From Celoporthe dispersa (lineage: Eukaryota; Ascomycota; Sordariomycetes; Diaporthales; Cryphonectriaceae), in contig WAID01000005.1 in assembly GCA_016584495.1 (NCBI GenBank), forward strand, positions 1,376,501 to 1,440,500: 64,000 bases of DNA, given 5' to 3'. Positions 45,631-56,506 of the stretch are shown in pieces. How positions within the stretch are numbered: position 1 is the stretch's first letter; each line of letters begins with the position of its first letter. The translations under genes and the position numbers were made by a program. The notes beneath the pieces are model-generated. The model made no database searches, had not been told where the DNA came from, and worked only from the letters and a program-made list of their open reading frames with translations.

Positions 45631-47160
45631 AAATTCGCATACAAACGAAAAAAGAGCGAGTTACCACGCTCATTCGACACGGCATTGATTAGGCGGCAAT
45701 TTCTGCCGAATCGGCCAAGAAATCAGGCACACGTCCTCGTGAATCTATACACATGTTTGTTAGATGATTCTCGAGGTCCACTATGGGTAAAAGAATGAGC
45801 AGGAAGAAGTCATGTGCTATTACTTGGCGAAGACCAGCTGAGAGGGCCTAGACTACGCCACCCTCTCACCCTCCTCTCCGGCGCTGCTGTGTTGGACGCC
45901 ACCGATTGGCTTGGTCAGTATCACACGCCACCGATGCGCTTGTCAGAGATGAGTCTGGACCGCAAAGGTGACAGTCTAGGAGAATGAGGACACTGTCGTG
46001 CTTCTTGCAGCTACTTCAGAATGTAGCTCGAGGGGAACAGCTGACATTGTCAACCAAGTAGGTAATCCTTTTATCAATCTTCAGCTGTTGAGATTCCCCT
46101 GATGCGATCTGAGAGCTTAAGCCGTTAGGTCTTAGCAAAATGGTGGTCTCACCTCTACACTCAACCTGGAAATGAGAGTATGCGCAATTCAGGCGTCGTA
46201 GGGACTGATTACTTATTATAGCTTAAAGAGCTTCCTTGGTACAGACTTTACATGGAGATTATTTTAATCACCCTGCTTGAGTTCGGTATGCCTTAATATC
46301 GTTCTCTGTACGAGATGCAGTTTCATGATAACACTCATTTCTAATCGTCTCTTCGAATCAGTCCTTATCCACTCATCCATTATCATCGGATGCTTCCGAC
46401 TTCGACGGCAACTGCCGTGTTACTTCTGCTTATTGAGGTGGTCAGCATCAAATGCATCTATTTTCATCGGCTAATGCATAGCTCGTTGTTCAGAAATCTG
46501 ACTGCACGAACAGCAAATATTACATATTCGTACTGGGGGAGCCGACTGGTTGGGGAATGTATGCTGAATAATAAATAAATGAAAAGGTGCTCCTCTGGTT
46601 CAACAGTGTGCTGCGCAGCTGTCTTGCTCATTACCAGTGGCGCAGTTGTGAGCTGAAGTAGAGTCTCCTTGTGTTGAACTTTGAATTGCCCACCTGGAAC
46701 GCCATCAGATTTCGTTGTGTCTGCAGGACACAAATAGCGGCTGAAATAGGATTTAGGGGCCGCAAAAAAAATTCAAATCGCAGCAAAGATGCCTCAAAGT
46801 ACCGTAGCGCAGGTGGGAGCTGTGCCGTTGACCAATAGTCCAGCGCAAGTTGGGGGCGGAACTCTCAGCCCAGAAATAAGCTGGTAGACTCACTCTACGC
46901 GAGGGGCCGAACGGCAACTACATATTTCTATTTGAATTCCTCTAGCTCATACGTAATCACTCAATCTCACGGCCTGCATTCCAGGCCTCCTTCAGCCCTC
47001 CTCTCATTGCGGTATTATAGAAAGAGGCCTTCCTTCACTCAACAAAGCGCTGACGATCAGTATTGACACTACACCACCCTCCAGATTAATCAGAATCTTT
47101 ATCGCCAATACGAGTGCTGTGTGCAAAAGTCTGTAGCCCCATTACTCTGTTGAGAAAAGG
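45631..47160. other. intergenic, no supported gene
   Basis: AT-rich to mixed sequence with only short frames. Nothing recognised. Confidence 0.5.
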
Positions 47161-47656
47161 TTAAAACGCTACAGACGTACTCGAACAAGTATAACCAATA
47201 TCTCGTGTCAACGCCACGACGTTGATCATCCGATTTGCAGCCATGGTCACGAAGATGCTTTTCTCATCCCGATGCGATGCCCGCACCGCTACGCATCTGC
47301 CGGAAACGCCTTGAGACAACTTTTCCCAAGGCACCTGCTCAGCCGACAACGCCGGAACATCAAGCCCTGAGATGCCGCACACTTTCGAGACTTCCCGCTC
47401 AACCGATCTTTGACCATTCCGAGGGTCTCTTCCAGGAGAGGACTCCGATGTCCAAAGCGTGCAAATGTCAAAAAGCCCGACCTCGCCGTTCGCGTCCCCA
47501 ATATCTTCCCCAAACAGCTTTTGCGCCAGCAATAGAGGCACATCGCTTGACTTTTCTGCTTTGTTCATGAAGTCACCAACCCTCCGTCGCGGCCTCGAGA
47601 GTTGTACGTGTAACCACGACAATGGGTATCGACAGAGTTTGTTGCATGGAAATCAT
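47161..47656 (-). CDS. candidate unknown protein, possible +1 frameshift
   Basis: The ATG at 47656 opens MISMQQTLSIPIVVVTRTTL, which runs into a stop at 47578-47580. The next frame continues as VGDFMNKAEKSSDVPLLLAQ, LFGEDIGDANGEVGLFDICT and later FVTMAANRMINVVALTRDIG to a stop at 47161. The two halves join if one base is removed from a CCC run (47580-47582, plus strand), giving 164 aa. I recognise no family. The join is suggestive because it matches the lesion type elsewhere in the window, but there is no homology evidence. The start could instead be downstream of the break. Confidence 0.35.
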
Positions 47657-48551
47657 GGGCTCTCCCACGAACGTGGGTGTAGCGTTGGCTCTGGTTTTAC
47701 ACCTGCTTGTTCGTCTTGAGTCTCTCTATGCAGTGGTATCAGGACAGGAGAGATAGAGATGCATCAGGCAATTTCGACCGCAGATGATGCAGGATGCTGG
47801 GTGCAAGTCTAGACGAATAAAGGCCGATGATAAAAATCTTTCACTCGTTTAGATAAAAATGTTGGGACAGGACACAGGCACTGGGATGCAAAGATTATCG
47901 TGCGCTGGAACTGGAATTTTCACTTCATTCGATTCGAGGCGAAAAATGCCGAATCTCCATCATGACTTTCGTTTTCGCTTCAACTTCACCAATCAAGAGA
48001 TACCAAAGCATTTCAAAGGCTCAGGGGAGCCTTGAACTGAACCACGCTCACGCCCACGCCCAAAAATGACACACATTGCACTGTTTCTCTAGATGTTACC
48101 AGTTCTGCAGGTCCTGAAAGTGCTAAGGGGGAAAATGACGATCGCCACATCTCTCACATCTAGCTACACCTATATTTTTCCCCACAGATGCACGGTGGCT
48201 ACTAAAACCCTTAATGCGCAAAGCCCTCTCCGCTAGACACAAACCACGTCAGAATATAGAGACTGCTCTGGAAGACAGTTCATGCCATGAAAGCATGCCA
48301 ATAACCTCGTATAGCCATAAAGAGCTTAGTCTCTTAATTTTCTCCATACATACTTAGACATATCACCCACTTCTCGCACTTACAGGGCGGAGATAAGGAG
48401 ATAAGAACGGAGTTTATTCTTATAAGCCAGGCTGAATATTCACGACTGAACTTCTTCCAGCGGTCTGGAATCACTCTCGGCAATTTATCAACAGTAGATC
48501 ATCTCTGAAAAGCCCGATACGGCCCATATTGGTATCTAGTGTCTTTACACC
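47657..48551. other. intergenic
   Basis: No gene seen. The right end is the promoter of the Zn2Cys6 gene (ATG at 48552). Confidence 0.5.
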
Positions 48552-50007
48552 ATGTATTGCAATTGGCAGCATCTGGGCGATAATGCCGAGAAAGCCAGCC
48601 CCTGTATCGATGACTGTACCAATACCTTCGTCCTCTGTTCAACCTCCCAGTCAAATCAGAGATACTCAATCCTCTCTGAGGTACCGAGAACCTTGGATCC
48701 CTCTAGGCACCGGCGAGCCCATCAAAAGTCCAGGAAAGGCTGTCTAAACTGTAAAAGGCGTCGGGTTAAGGTACGTCATCTGTCAGCGAGCGATGTCGCA
48801 GTCGTTTTCACGAAGCTGATGAAGGGAGTGGCAGTGCGATGAAGCAGACCCCTGTGAGAACTGTAGAAGAAGAGGAGAGCACTGCCTGGGACCAAGGCGA
48901 GACAATAGACGAAGTTTGAGCCCGAGCCCCGTCTCCGTGCCACCGCAGGCCATTCTCACGAGCCCCACGTCGACCAGGGCGGATGTCAACTTACTCGACC
49001 TCAGATTGCATCATCACTTCCTGACAAGCACGTACCAAACACTCTTGTTTGATCCTGAAGTCTGGGAGCGCGTGTCTCAGCTCTGCTTCGAGTTCGACTT
49101 CTTGATGAATGCAATTCTAAGCGTTTCAGCACGCCATCTTGCCTTCCTCCGGCCAGATGACTTGACATACGCAGGCGCTGCGACCAGTCACCTATGTCAT
49201 GCCCTGTCCAAGTTTCGTCTCGCACTATCCAACGACCTCGTTGCCGTCCATCCTGACGCATTCATCGCGACCTCAGTCCTACTCCAATTTGAGGTATGGA
49301 CTGAAACAGACTCATTTGTCCTCGAGGACGGCAGTGCCTCGCCATCATTCAACCCATCGGAAGATCATATATTCTCGTTCTGTTCCAGCCTAAAAGAGAT
49401 GTTCCTGAAAAGTTTTCCGCATTCTGCCGTGCAGAAGTCGGAACTGATAGCTCATATTCAGCACAATTCTGTCAACACACTGGCAACAGTGGTGCAACTG
49501 AGCGAGGGAAAGTTAGCTGATTATCAGAAACTCCTCGCTTATCACCGCCCTGTCACTTCAAAACTTCTCGATATCACTCCAACATGTTCAGTGGTCGCTG
49601 AAACTGGCGTGGTGGACCAGGAACCAAATTCTAGTTTCGGACGGCACGAGGTCCCCGATGAGGCCTGCGACGGATATTCCTATATTCTCGGACAGGTCTC
49701 GCTTATCCTATCGCTGCTGCCCCAAGATGATTACGAAAGTTTTGATCCGGAAGATTCAGCATCAATGCGAAGGCTAGCAAGACATATCCTGTCATTTCCG
49801 ATATTATGTCGCGGCGGCTTTGCTTCAATGATTGCTCGGGGCGACCCACACGCGCTGGTCCTGCTATATCACTTTTATCGAGCCGTGAGAAGGCTGCTTC
49901 ATTCGACGAACTATTGGTGGACACACAAGAGAGCAGCAGTGTTAGAACCGGCCCTGAAACAGTGGCTGCTAGAAAATCATGCGGGTGAACCCAAATACTG
50001 TGCTTGA
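48552..50007 (+). CDS. Zn2Cys6 transcription factor, Upc2-like architecture
   Basis: Exons are 48552-48770 and 48835-50007; the intron is 64 nt (GTACGT...GCAG). Intact, 463 aa. The ATG at 48552 has context CACCATG; about 55 residues precede the cluster. The cluster HQKSRKGCLNCKRRRVK / CDEADPCENCRRRGEHC has Cys at residues 64, 67, 74, 80, 83 and 90, and the intron splits it at K/C as in the gene at 34461. The middle domain (HHFLTSTYQTLLFDPEVWER, FDFLMNAILSVSARHLAFLR, TSHLCHALSKFRLAL) resembles sterol-uptake-control-type regulators. Nuclear DNA binding is expected. Its neighbours, an SDR and a P450 remnant, suggest a pathway-specific regulator of a small metabolite cluster (inference). Confidence 0.85.
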
Positions 50008-50444
50008 TATTAAAGTAGGGGAGTGCTTCTCAACCATTTAAGGAGAATTATCAATATCTCAAGAGAAAAAAAGCTGTATGGCCAATGTTCTGTGCTGTAC
50101 ATCAAATCCGTAATACCATATCCCGAGGTCATGGAAATGAAACGTCTGTATCTGATCATGATAGACTGGGCCAAGAACCCACAGTGCAGCTCTGAATGAA
50201 ATCCTAGGACCCTCGGCAGCAGGATCTTGATCCTATAAAATGATGCCTTTCCCTTTCAAGCTCGTATCGCTATACTAGGCCTAGCGCTTGTCTAGATGTA
50301 TCCTCCAGCGATGACCACTAATAGACGCAGGCATGAGAGCGCAGTGGCACTAGAAGCGATGGCGAGTATAAATGGAGCTGGACTGCCTACTTACGATGCC
50401 TTGGAGAAATTGTATGGTTAATGTTCATCTCGGGCTTGTAACAA

Positions 50445-50475
<31 letters not shown>

Positions 50476-50484
50476 CTACACAAC
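50008..50484. other. intergenic, promoter of the SDR
   Basis: Contains a (CT)n(CA)n microsatellite (50445-50475) in the leader, directly before the ATG at 50485. Confidence 0.6.
50445..50475. repeat. (CT)8(CA)7 microsatellite
   Basis: Pure dinucleotide repeats 9 nt upstream of the SDR start codon. Confidence 0.9.
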
Positions 50485-51569
50485 ATGGTCTCACCATCTG
50501 AAATTATCGCGTCAAACAAGCGCATCGCTGCCACATTGTCCGATCAACTGGTGGCAGTCTTCGTAGGAGGCACCAGTGGCGTGGGCGAATATACCCTCAA
50601 AGCCTTGGCTAGGTACGCTCCTCGGCCTCGGATCTACATTATTGGGCGCTCTCAGGAGTCTGCCGATCGTATCATCAAGGAATGCCGAAACATCAACGCA
50701 AGTGGCATTTATGAATTCATACAGGCCGACATCAGCCTCTTGAAGAACATCGATGATGTGTGTCGCCAGATCAAGAGCAGGGAGAAAGCAATCAACCTCT
50801 TGTTCCAGACCCAAGGCAGTATGGCGTTCTCAAAGAGTAATTATGCCATCCTTGTCTCCCTTTGTTTTGCTACCATCCTGCTGACAATGTCAAAGCAACA
50901 TCTGAGGGTCTTCCCCTGGCCTCGAGCATTACTTCGCACGGGCGTACACGCTTTGCCCTCAACCTCCTCCCTCTCTTACAAAATGCAAAGGCCCTCCGTC
51001 GTGTTGTAAGCGTTGCAGCCGCAACTTGCGAGGGTCCCTTCGACGTTAATAATCTCGCGGGAGACGGCTATGTTCTACGTCAGTGGCGTGCCCAGACTGC
51101 ATCACTCCAGACACTGCTTCTGGATGAGGTTGCTCGTCGTGCGCCCGATGTTACCTTCATTCATACCGTCCCAGGCGTTGTCAAGAGCGGCATCATGCGA
51201 GACGTTGAACTGACCCTCGGGTTGTCCATCATAATCGGCATCAGCAAGCTCCTAGCACCGTTCATCCAGACTTCGCCTGAAGAGTGTGCTGAGCAGCAGG
51301 TGTTCATTGCTACATCTGCCAGGTTCCCAGCTCGGCAGCATAGTGCCAATGTTTCAGGTGTGCCGTTGTGCGGAAGCCTAGGGGTGGCTAGAGGAATTGA
51401 CGGCCAGATAGGCAGTGGCATGTATTCGGTCGATAATAAAGGCGAGAGCGCCTCGCCTCAGGTGGAGAGCCTGGTGCGCCAGTTCAAGAGTGATGGCAGT
51501 GCAGATGAAGCATGGGAACACATCAGAGCGGATTATATGAGAATCACAGGTGCGGAAGTGGGAGTATAG
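50485..51569 (+). CDS. atypical short-chain dehydrogenase (SDR)
   Basis: Exons are 50485-50836 and 50896-51569; the intron is 59 nt. Intact, 341 aa. The Rossmann motif is LVAVFVGGTSGVGEY (Gly-rich loop near residues 28-34), followed by IYIIGRS for NADP-type binding and FIQADISLLKNIDDVC. The usual catalytic YxxxK is not obvious: the aligned place reads ASSITSHGRTRFALNLLPLL, with His where Tyr is expected and Arg for Lys. The NNAG region is INLLFQTQGSM. This Tyr-to-His variant may be inactive or act differently. Family members of this fungal type often sit in secondary-metabolite clusters; here it is between a Zn2Cys6 gene and a P450 remnant. The C-terminus (HIRADYMRITGAEVGV) is intact. Confidence 0.8.
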
Positions 51570-51948
51570 GCTGTTTTAATTTTTGACTGGTTCAAGAGAT
51601 CCCTTGGGGAAGCATGAGCTTTGGATGGCAATAAATTGATATGGAATTCTATGACTTTTGAGTAGAGACCGTCACAATACATCATATTGCCTTCCACCTA
51701 TCTATCCAGCTTTTTAGCACAAATAAGACCGTGCCGTTGGCCACAAAGCAAAACGTGACAACATAATACGGCAGTCCATCCACAAGACGCTGCTCAGCAA
51801 TCTCATCCAGTCAAAGGTGCATGGGGGTCAAAGATTGACCGGAAAATTCGAGTACAAATAATTTAAAATCCTTCTCGCTGCATAATTGTACTGCCTTGTG
51901 AAGATATCCCTCGTGTCGCTATCCAAGTTTTCACAATCGATATAAAAC
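51570..51948. other. intergenic between convergent SDR and P450 remnant
   Basis: I searched for the missing P450 end (F-x-x-G-x-R-x-C) and did not see it. The space is also too short for the usual remainder. Confidence 0.6.
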
Positions 51949-53286
51949 TTAACGGGTAGGAGGCGTGGCTCGGCCCCCTCCGGGCAGCACTAGCCGAGGG
52001 CTGCCAATCGGCACTGGTGGGTACATTCGAAGTGCTTCTTTGAGTCCTAGGTTCGGGACAAAATCAGATATCTAATCTTGAAGATCAGCGGTACTGTATT
52101 ACCAGAATAGTCTGCTCCACTCACAAGCATTGAGGTAATTCTGGTTGGCAAGGCTGTCAAAGCTGATCTCCCCCAAGCTGCGAAAGCTGCTGCGTACTTT
52201 CTCGACCAGCATAATGAACCTTCTCTAGTCGCACAGCAGATAATACATGGCGCCACTTAGAAGAGTGACTGGGACAATTTCCCAAGTCAGCGCAACTAAG
52301 CGCCAGTGTGGCGAGTGTAATCAATAGTCTTCTCGGGGCCTTACCAGTTTTTTCAGAGCCTGCCAGCATGAAAATTTCCGACTTTGAATGCATCTCCGCG
52401 ATGGTGAGCCCCTTTCCTTGTTCAGAAGCCTCCATCACGAGATTACACACATCGGGCTGGTCTGAACCCGACTCGAGACGCTTGTCTACGCGTTCCGCCG
52501 AGTGCCTGCAGTCAGTTACTCCTTGTTTAGTGACCCATTCGGCTCAAAGTGGGTGAAGATGCTGTTTAGGACCGGATAGTAACAAATGACCGACACGAAA
52601 TGTAACATCTTGAGACTGTCGAAGATGGCTCTGACCCAAGGGCTGTATTCATTCTTGGCCAGGAGTTTGAGATTCTGGCCGAAAAAGAGCTCGGCCATCA
52701 TGTCAAACGTGGTGAAGTTGGGCAGCTGGGTCATCTCCACAGGCTTGTTGCCATCATTGCCCACCACCGAAATCCTGTACATCAGCAGATCGACATAATT
52801 TTTTAACAGGTGCTGCTGTCGATTCAGCGCACGCTCCGAGAAGGCGGGTGCGAAGAGGCGGCGGTAACTTGTGTGGCATTCTTGATTGGCCGTGAGAAAA
52901 CTCGGAGTGTCTTGGGACGGTCAGTCAGACTATGTCTCCCACAATGGATCAAATAAAGCATGTGCTTACTGTTCACGGACTGAGGGAAAAAGTCTTGTGC
53001 CTTCTCGGTGACCTTGGGGCCATGGATATCCTGCCATGCCTGCGCGGAGATGTAGCTCAGGTCGGCTGGACCAAATCTGACCACTGGTCCGTATTTGTCG
53101 TGAAGTTCTTTCATCCAAGGGACGTCACGGCCCTGGAAAACATTTCGACCAGTAAGGAAGGCGACTGAAGGCGCATAATTTTAGCCCAGGAAACCCAGCG
53201 AGAGGGTCGAAAATTACACAGTAGAGTGCAGTAGCAACATAATATATTACCAATGCGGCGGCCAACAGGAAGATTGAGTCCAGCAT
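51949..53286 (-). pseudogene. cytochrome P450, truncated pseudogene
   Basis: Exons as inferred are 52970-53286, 52345-52910, 52125-52267 and 51949-52046. The N-terminal anchor is SIFLLAAALVIYYVATALYC, then the Pro-rich FDPLAGFPG, KELHDKYGPVVRFGPADLSY, RRLFAPAFSERALNRQQHLL and FTTFDMMAELFFGQNLKLL. The I-helix reads FMLAGSEKT / VTLLSGAMYYLLC, and the K-helix is KEALRMYPPVP. Lesions: +1 in an A4 run at 53137-53140 (plus strand); a one-base loss near 52535-52540; TAG at 52225-52227; TGA at the last splice junction. After PRLVLPGGG the frame ends at 51949 without the haem-binding Cys. This is more damage than the recurrent +1 pattern, so real decay is likely. Family activity would be an ER-anchored monooxygenase. 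Confidence 0.8.
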
Positions 53287-54556
53287 GATTCCAGGCGATG
53301 AGGTGCTGCACAAGGCCCTGTCTGCCTTGGTTTTCGACGGCGTTCTGTGACAAGAGGAGGTGGGGGGTTCGATTCACAACAACCGTTGCACCAGATCCAT
53401 CCGCAACTACTATATTTAGTCGGATTTTAGGAGCGGTGTGGCTAAGGATCTGTTGTATGCTGTGTAGGCCTCTGGTACAAAGTCTCATACTTTGTCAGCC
53501 GCCCGTCTGATTTCCAATATCAAACATAAGCCCTTTTCTTTTCTCGTCTTCCTGGTATGCTTTTTTTCTGTTTTTAACACAGCACAAAACAAAAAAAAAA
53601 TCCAAACTACATCGACCATCTCAGATACTTACTACGTTGCCAATCTCAAAAGTCAAGAGTCTCATACGTATGGCAAGGGGCGGCCTAGTAATTAGAGCAT
53701 GGTTCATATTCTAAGGTTAGCTTGAAGGAAAAGTAGCGAAAAGGCAAGGTCATTGATTACCAAAATGCACCCAAGAACTATAATCGTTATTTAGGCAATG
53801 ACTGCTCATGCCTGATCGACTCCCACTTATATGGTTGAGCTAATTACTCCCATCCATGAGAGGCTATCAACTACGAAAGCTGTTCTCAAGGTTTTGATGC
53901 GTTCCACATTGTGGCTGCACCGCCTACTTACCTGAGGCCGCGACTGGGACGTCACAGGTTGCCAAACGGTAACAAATCGGCCTGGTCGAGATAGGTATGT
54001 AGCAGCTGAATTGCTTTAATCTTGCGATGTCGAGTGCTCAGGATGTTTTGCAGGGTCTAGTCTTACCAGAATCTCGCATGATTATTAGCTACTCACACCA
54101 TCATTATTCGTCTTATGTCGTCCCAATAAACCCCTTATTGCTCTAAAGTGCATGACAAGTCCATCAGGTATAGGTTTTCCCCCTCCATAGGATATCAAAT
54201 TACCAAATTGTTTCGCCAACAGGTTTGAAAACTCCTCCATCCCGAGAAGACCAGAATAATAATGAACTCAGTCATGAACTCCACCAGGCACCCGATCTCC
54301 TCCACAGCGTGTTCATCCAGCCATGTATGCTTTCCCTTTCCAGTGGACCCGATGTTGTCATGCCATCATCACACCTCATTGCGTTGCCCATGCTTGAGGA
54401 TCATTCGCGGCATACTTTGATGGCCAAGGGTTTTCTCGTTCAGAAACACAGGCGGCTCGTTCTCTTCTCTTTTGTTCATCAAATCGTCGTGGCTCTTGTG
54501 GTTATGTATAAGAAAGTGTGTGCCGCTGACCGTGCTGTCACCTCACCGGCAACTCA
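53287..54556. other. intergenic, no supported gene
   Basis: Mostly AT-rich. Short frames only, with no tRNA and no recognised protein. Confidence 0.5.
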
Positions 54557-56506
54557 TTAGATGAACCACGGAGCGGGACTGTTGGAATTCTTTAGCTCCC
54601 ACCACCTGAGCGGCTCGACCCTGTCCTCATCAGCCTGGAGGTCCTGCTGCTTCCAGACGTTTTCAATCAGGCTCCGCAATACGTGTACGTTGCCGATCTT
54701 CCGATCCTCATCCATCCTGTCCAGGGTTCGGAGGACCGTAATCCTCTGCCGGTCCGTCTGCGACTCGCACGCCACCACAAACAGGGGCCAGGGGCTCGTG
54801 CAGATCTCTAGCCCGGCGAGCACCTCGAAAGCCGAACCGATCCAATCGGAGCCCCGGCTCCCAACACTGGTGCTAGGGCAGATGGCGCGCAGGTAGAGCA
54901 AGGCGGCGATGCGATACAGCTCGGCGGTGAGCTGGACCTTGGTTTGCTCCCCTGACCGGGCGCTGCTGGTAGTCGGGAGGGAGCTGCTGTTTATGCCGGG
55001 AGAGGCGGTCGTGCAAGCCCTTGTACGTCCACATCACCGGCGGGTAGTCAGGCCGCACGTCTTCCTCGGAGGGTTTGTGTGTTGCAATGTTGCGCAGCTG
55101 GTTGATGTTATGGATTATCTCCATGATCTCGATGGAGCAGCCGAGGGAGCCAATGATCTAAACGAGAGTGTGAGCAGCAGACACAAAGAGGAAGCAATTC
55201 ATCAAGACTTACAACGCTCTTGTCAAGCTCACTTCCTCTGATCAGCTCGAGCGACGCAGCGCCCTCGTAACGATGCTTGTGAGGCTGGCTGAAAGCACCG
55301 AGGATTTCCTGCGACGTGTCAGAAGACCCATGTGCCTTCGTTTGAGGAGCTTTACAGGGAGCAAACATGGAGTATGAGTCCAGACAAAAAAAAAAAAAAC
55401 TGTCAACTTGCATGATATAGGAACCAGGTATTGAGGAAATCAAAACCCAGGGCGCCTCCTTTCTTGTCAGCATATATCTGCAGCATCTTCCTGGAACCAT
55501 CCAGGTAAATATGCCAGTCGCTTTCAGACTCGTCGAATACCTGCCACCCTATCAGCACTACACCTAATAGATGTATCTCTGGGGGGAGATGAACGACTTA
55601 CATTGTACACGCATAGCATCATGGACGCAGCGATTTGGGGCTCCAGCTGGCTGTCGACGATAGACTCGGGTTGCAGTGAACGGCTCAAGAATGTAATGGC
55701 TTTCATCTTGTAAGGCAGGGCTGCACCAGTACCGTGAAGGTGAAAAGCAGACAGTGCGATCATGGCACTGCGGAGAGCCTGCGCAGCGAGGCCATCGCTG
55801 GCCATCGCCATGGGAAGCAGTTCTTGTCGGAACCCATTGTTGGCATCGACGGTAGAGATCATGCCAGCGATCTTCTCTCTGTCTTTTTGGAGGTCAGTCT
55901 CCCGTCGCTGGGGAGAGGGGGTGGAAGGGGGGGGTATAAGAGGTGCAGCGCAGCTCACAATATAGGAGCAGGTCGGCGTCGTGCCCCTGAAGCTCGGGGA
56001 CAAGGGTGAGACTCTGCTGCGGCCGTGTGTTGGGGTTGCTGAAGAGGGATAGAGACCCGAGGCCGCGGCGGCCCTGCCCAAAATCATCGAATGATATGTT
56101 CAGGAACTGCTGGCCATAATGAAACCCCGAGGAGCGGTCCTGTTCCGGGGCGGTGTGGGTGGGGAGGTTGGGTGTCTTTCTGCGCCCATCCGGTTGATTA
56201 GGCCACACAAGCTTCCTGTCATAACCTTCACATTGCCGGTTTGTTCTTTTACAGTTATTACACGTCGGAAGGCCCTTATCACAGCCGATTTTCCGTCCTA
56301 TGTGCGCGTGACCCACGGCGTTAGTAAGAACCCACGTCAGAAACAGGTCAGACCAGCCTCCAATTCCTTCGAGACACATGACGGCACATCATGGCCAGTG
56401 GAGACTGGGGAGCAGAGTATATGGTGCACGATAATATAAGGAGGTGTGGGCATGGTCACTCACTCTTGCATGTCCAACAGCCAGGTCTGGGCTGGCTGGC
56501 GTCCAT
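54557..56506 (-). CDS. Zn2Cys6 transcription factor, six exons; two +1 frameshifts
   Basis: Exons are 56464-56506, 55959-56297, 55602-55907, 55408-55540, 55213-55349 and 54557-55157. Introns are 166, 51, 61, 58 and 55 nt. The ATG at 56506 opens MDASQPRPGCWTCK, giving cluster Cys at residues 10, 13, 20, 27, 30 and 37 (RRKIGCDKGLPTCNNCKRTN, RQC); the first intron lies between C2 and C3. The fungal TF domain follows (GHDADLLLY, MISTVDANNGFRQELLPMAM, LRSAMIALSAFHLHG, IAASMMLCVYN/VFDESESDWH, IIGSLGCSIEIMEIIHNINQ, LTAELYRIAALLYLRAICP). Surplus bases are at a CCC (55901-55903) and a GGG (54998-55000), plus strand. Removing one at each gives 518 aa. Nuclear regulator; possibly tied to the nearby SDR and P450 remnant. 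Confidence 0.8.
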
